From NCBI GenBank assembly GCA_959018155.1, contig CAUEKH010000163.1:1-6099 (forward strand): 6,099 nt of DNA, read 5' to 3'. Both the position numbers and the translations under genes were made by a program. The stretch is from an uncultured Hungatella sp. (GTDB taxonomy: Bacteria; Bacillota; Clostridia; Lachnospirales; Lachnospiraceae). Shown here piece after piece: positions 4,847 to 6,099 of the stretch. The stretch's first letter is position 1. Every line of letters begins with the position of its first letter. The notes under the pieces were generated by a model that saw only the letters and a list, made by a program, of their open reading frames with translations, made no database searches and was not told the DNA's origin.

Positions 4847-6076
4847 ATGAAAATATTAGTAATCAACAGCGGCAGTTCTTCTTTAAAATTCCAGGTGATT
4901 GACAGCGCCAGCGAGGAGGTTTTAGCCAAGGGCGTATGTGAGAGAATCGGCATCGACGGCTGGTTTGTTTACAAGACTAATACCGGAATTTCCATAAAGG
5001 AATCGGTTCCCATGGAGAACCACAAGGCTGCGGTTCATAAGATTCTGGAAACCCTGGTGGATCCGGAAAATGGTGTTTTGAAGGACTATTCGGAGATCGA
5101 TGTAGTTGGCCACCGCCTGGTCCATGGAGGGGAGAAATTTACCGGCTCTGTGGTGATCACCGATGAAGTGATTGAGGCGATGACTGAGTGCAATGATTTA
5201 GCGCCCCTTCACAATCCTGCCAATTTAATCGGCGTGGCGGCGTGCCGGGAACTGATGCCTGATATCCTGATGGTGGGCGTATTTGATACGGCATTTAATC
5301 AGACGATGGAGCCGAAGGCATTTCTCTACGGCCTTCCTTACCGTTACTATTTAAAATATAAAATAAGGCGATACGGGTTCCATGGAATCAGCCACAAATA
5401 CGTATCGCGCCGGGCGGCGGAATTTCTGGGACAGGATCCGAGGCGCGTGAAAACGATTGTCTGCCATCTGGGAAATGGCGCCAGCATCTGCGCGGTGAAA
5501 TACGGCCAGGTGGTTGATAATTCCATGGGATTTACCCCGCTTGAAGGTCTGGTAATGGGGACGAGGAGCGGAGATATAGATGCCGGTGCTCTGGAATACC
5601 TGGCGAAGAAGGAAGAACTGGATTTTGGCCAGGTCTTAAAAATTCTGAATCAGGAATCCGGCGTTTTAGGTATTTCTAATAATTTTTCCAGTGATTTCAG
5701 GGAACTGAAGGATGCGGAAATCAAGTATAATGACATGGCGGGGCTGGCCCGGGAGATATTTGCCTATAAAGTGGCCAAATACGTGGGCAGCTACGCGGCG
5801 GCCATGAACGGCGTGGACAATATCGTATTTACTGCCGGTATCGGGGAAAATGATTCCGATATGCGGGAAGAGATCTGCAGCTACCTGGAATTTCTGGGAA
5901 TCGCCATCGACGAGGTGAAAAACAGGGAGTCGGCCGAGGCGGTAAAGATATCCGACTGGAGTTCAAAGGTCAACGTGCTGGTAATCAAAACGAATGAGGA
6001 ACTGGAGATTGCCAGAGAGGCGGCGGAGATTGCGGAGAAGATGGCGGAGAAGACACAGTCCCGGAAAGCGGAATAG
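4847..6076 (+). CDS. ackA: Acetate kinase
   Basis: 409 residues, close to the usual 400 of the family, with a slightly longer charged C-terminal tail (EKMAEKTQSRKAE). It interconverts acetyl phosphate plus ADP with acetate plus ATP in the cytoplasm, the ATP-yielding last step of acetate fermentation. It belongs to the ASKHA fold. Conserved residues are all visible: Asn7 in the phosphate-binding INSGSSSLK start, Arg90 (GHRLVHGG), Asp147 (FDTAFN), His179 (GFHGISHKYV), Asn210 (CHLGNGAS), Arg240 (GTRSGDIDAG), the adenosine-binding AGIGEN motif (330-335) and Glu384 (TNEELEIAR). Nothing suggests loss of activity. In clostridia ackA commonly follows pta; here the upstream neighbour is a hybrid histidine kinase and no pta is in the window. 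It is likely transcribed from the kinase promoter near 1935-1963. A weak internal promoter (TTGAAA at 4791, TGCAAAAAT at 4812-4820) is possible. The terminator lies beyond the window. Confidence 0.98.
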   Translation: MKILVINSGSSSLKFQVIDSASEEVLAKGVCERIGIDGWFVYKTNTGISIKESVPMENHKAAVHKILETLVDPENGVLKDYSEIDVVGHRLVHGGEKFTGSVVITDEVIEAMTECNDLAPLHNPANLIGVAACRELMPDILMVGVFDTAFNQTMEPKAFLYGLPYRYYLKYKIRRYGFHGISHKYVSRRAAEFLGQDPRRVKTIVCHLGNGASICAVKYGQVVDNSMGFTPLEGLVMGTRSGDIDAGALEYLAKKEELDFGQVLKILNQESGVLGISNNFSSDFRELKDAEIKYNDMAGLAREIFAYKVAKYVGSYAAAMNGVDNIVFTAGIGENDSDMREEICSYLEFLGIAIDEVKNRESAEAVKISDWSSKVNVLVIKTNEELEIAREAAEIAEKMAEKTQSRKAE

Positions 6077-6099
6077 CAGAAACGTAACCGAAGATATGT

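Overview
The window looks like chromosomal DNA of a gut-type Clostridia bacterium, most likely a Lachnospiraceae-like lineage. Evidence is the roughly 50% GC, the strong AGGAGG-type ribosome binding sites, and the combination of a choloylglycine-hydrolase-family enzyme, a PAS-rich soluble hybrid histidine kinase and a typical Firmicutes acetate kinase. The taxonomic call is inference from gene style, not a search result.

Layout. Bases 1-177 (+) hold the C-terminal part of an HxlR-family winged-helix regulator cut by the window edge. Its stop codon overlaps, tail to tail, the end of a small minus-strand gene of unknown function (164-565). That gene has its own clear promoter (extended -10 TGCTATAAT) and ribosome binding site. 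Upstream of it, in the gap 566-778, lies a roughly 97-bp imperfect palindrome (670-766). It follows directly behind a minus-strand penicillin V acylase / bile salt hydrolase family gene (779-1762). The gap 1763-2059 separates this gene from a divergent plus-strand operon. The gap is rich in candidate regulatory signals: a 14-bp perfect palindrome, phased direct repeats of about 27 bp, and a strong promoter (TTGTCA-17-TGGTAAAAT motif) with a dyad in its spacer. The operon comprises a 923-residue soluble hybrid histidine kinase (2060-4831) and, 15 bp after its stop, acetate kinase ackA (4847-6076). The last 23 bases are non-coding and show nothing recognisable.

How the parts may work together. 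The hydrolase and the kinase/ackA operon are transcribed divergently from one control region, so they may share regulators. Acetate kinase interconverts acetyl phosphate and acetate, and acetyl phosphate can phosphorylate receiver domains. Co-transcription of a receiver-bearing kinase with ackA, with no pta between them, therefore suggests a link between sensing and acetate metabolism, but this is inference. The most unusual items are the long palindrome after the hydrolase gene, the repeat and palindrome cluster in the divergent region, the kinase-ackA pairing, and a tyrosine in the hydrolase where bile salt hydrolases have asparagine. I see no CRISPR array, transposase, tRNA or rRNA, and no clear new defence or mobile system.
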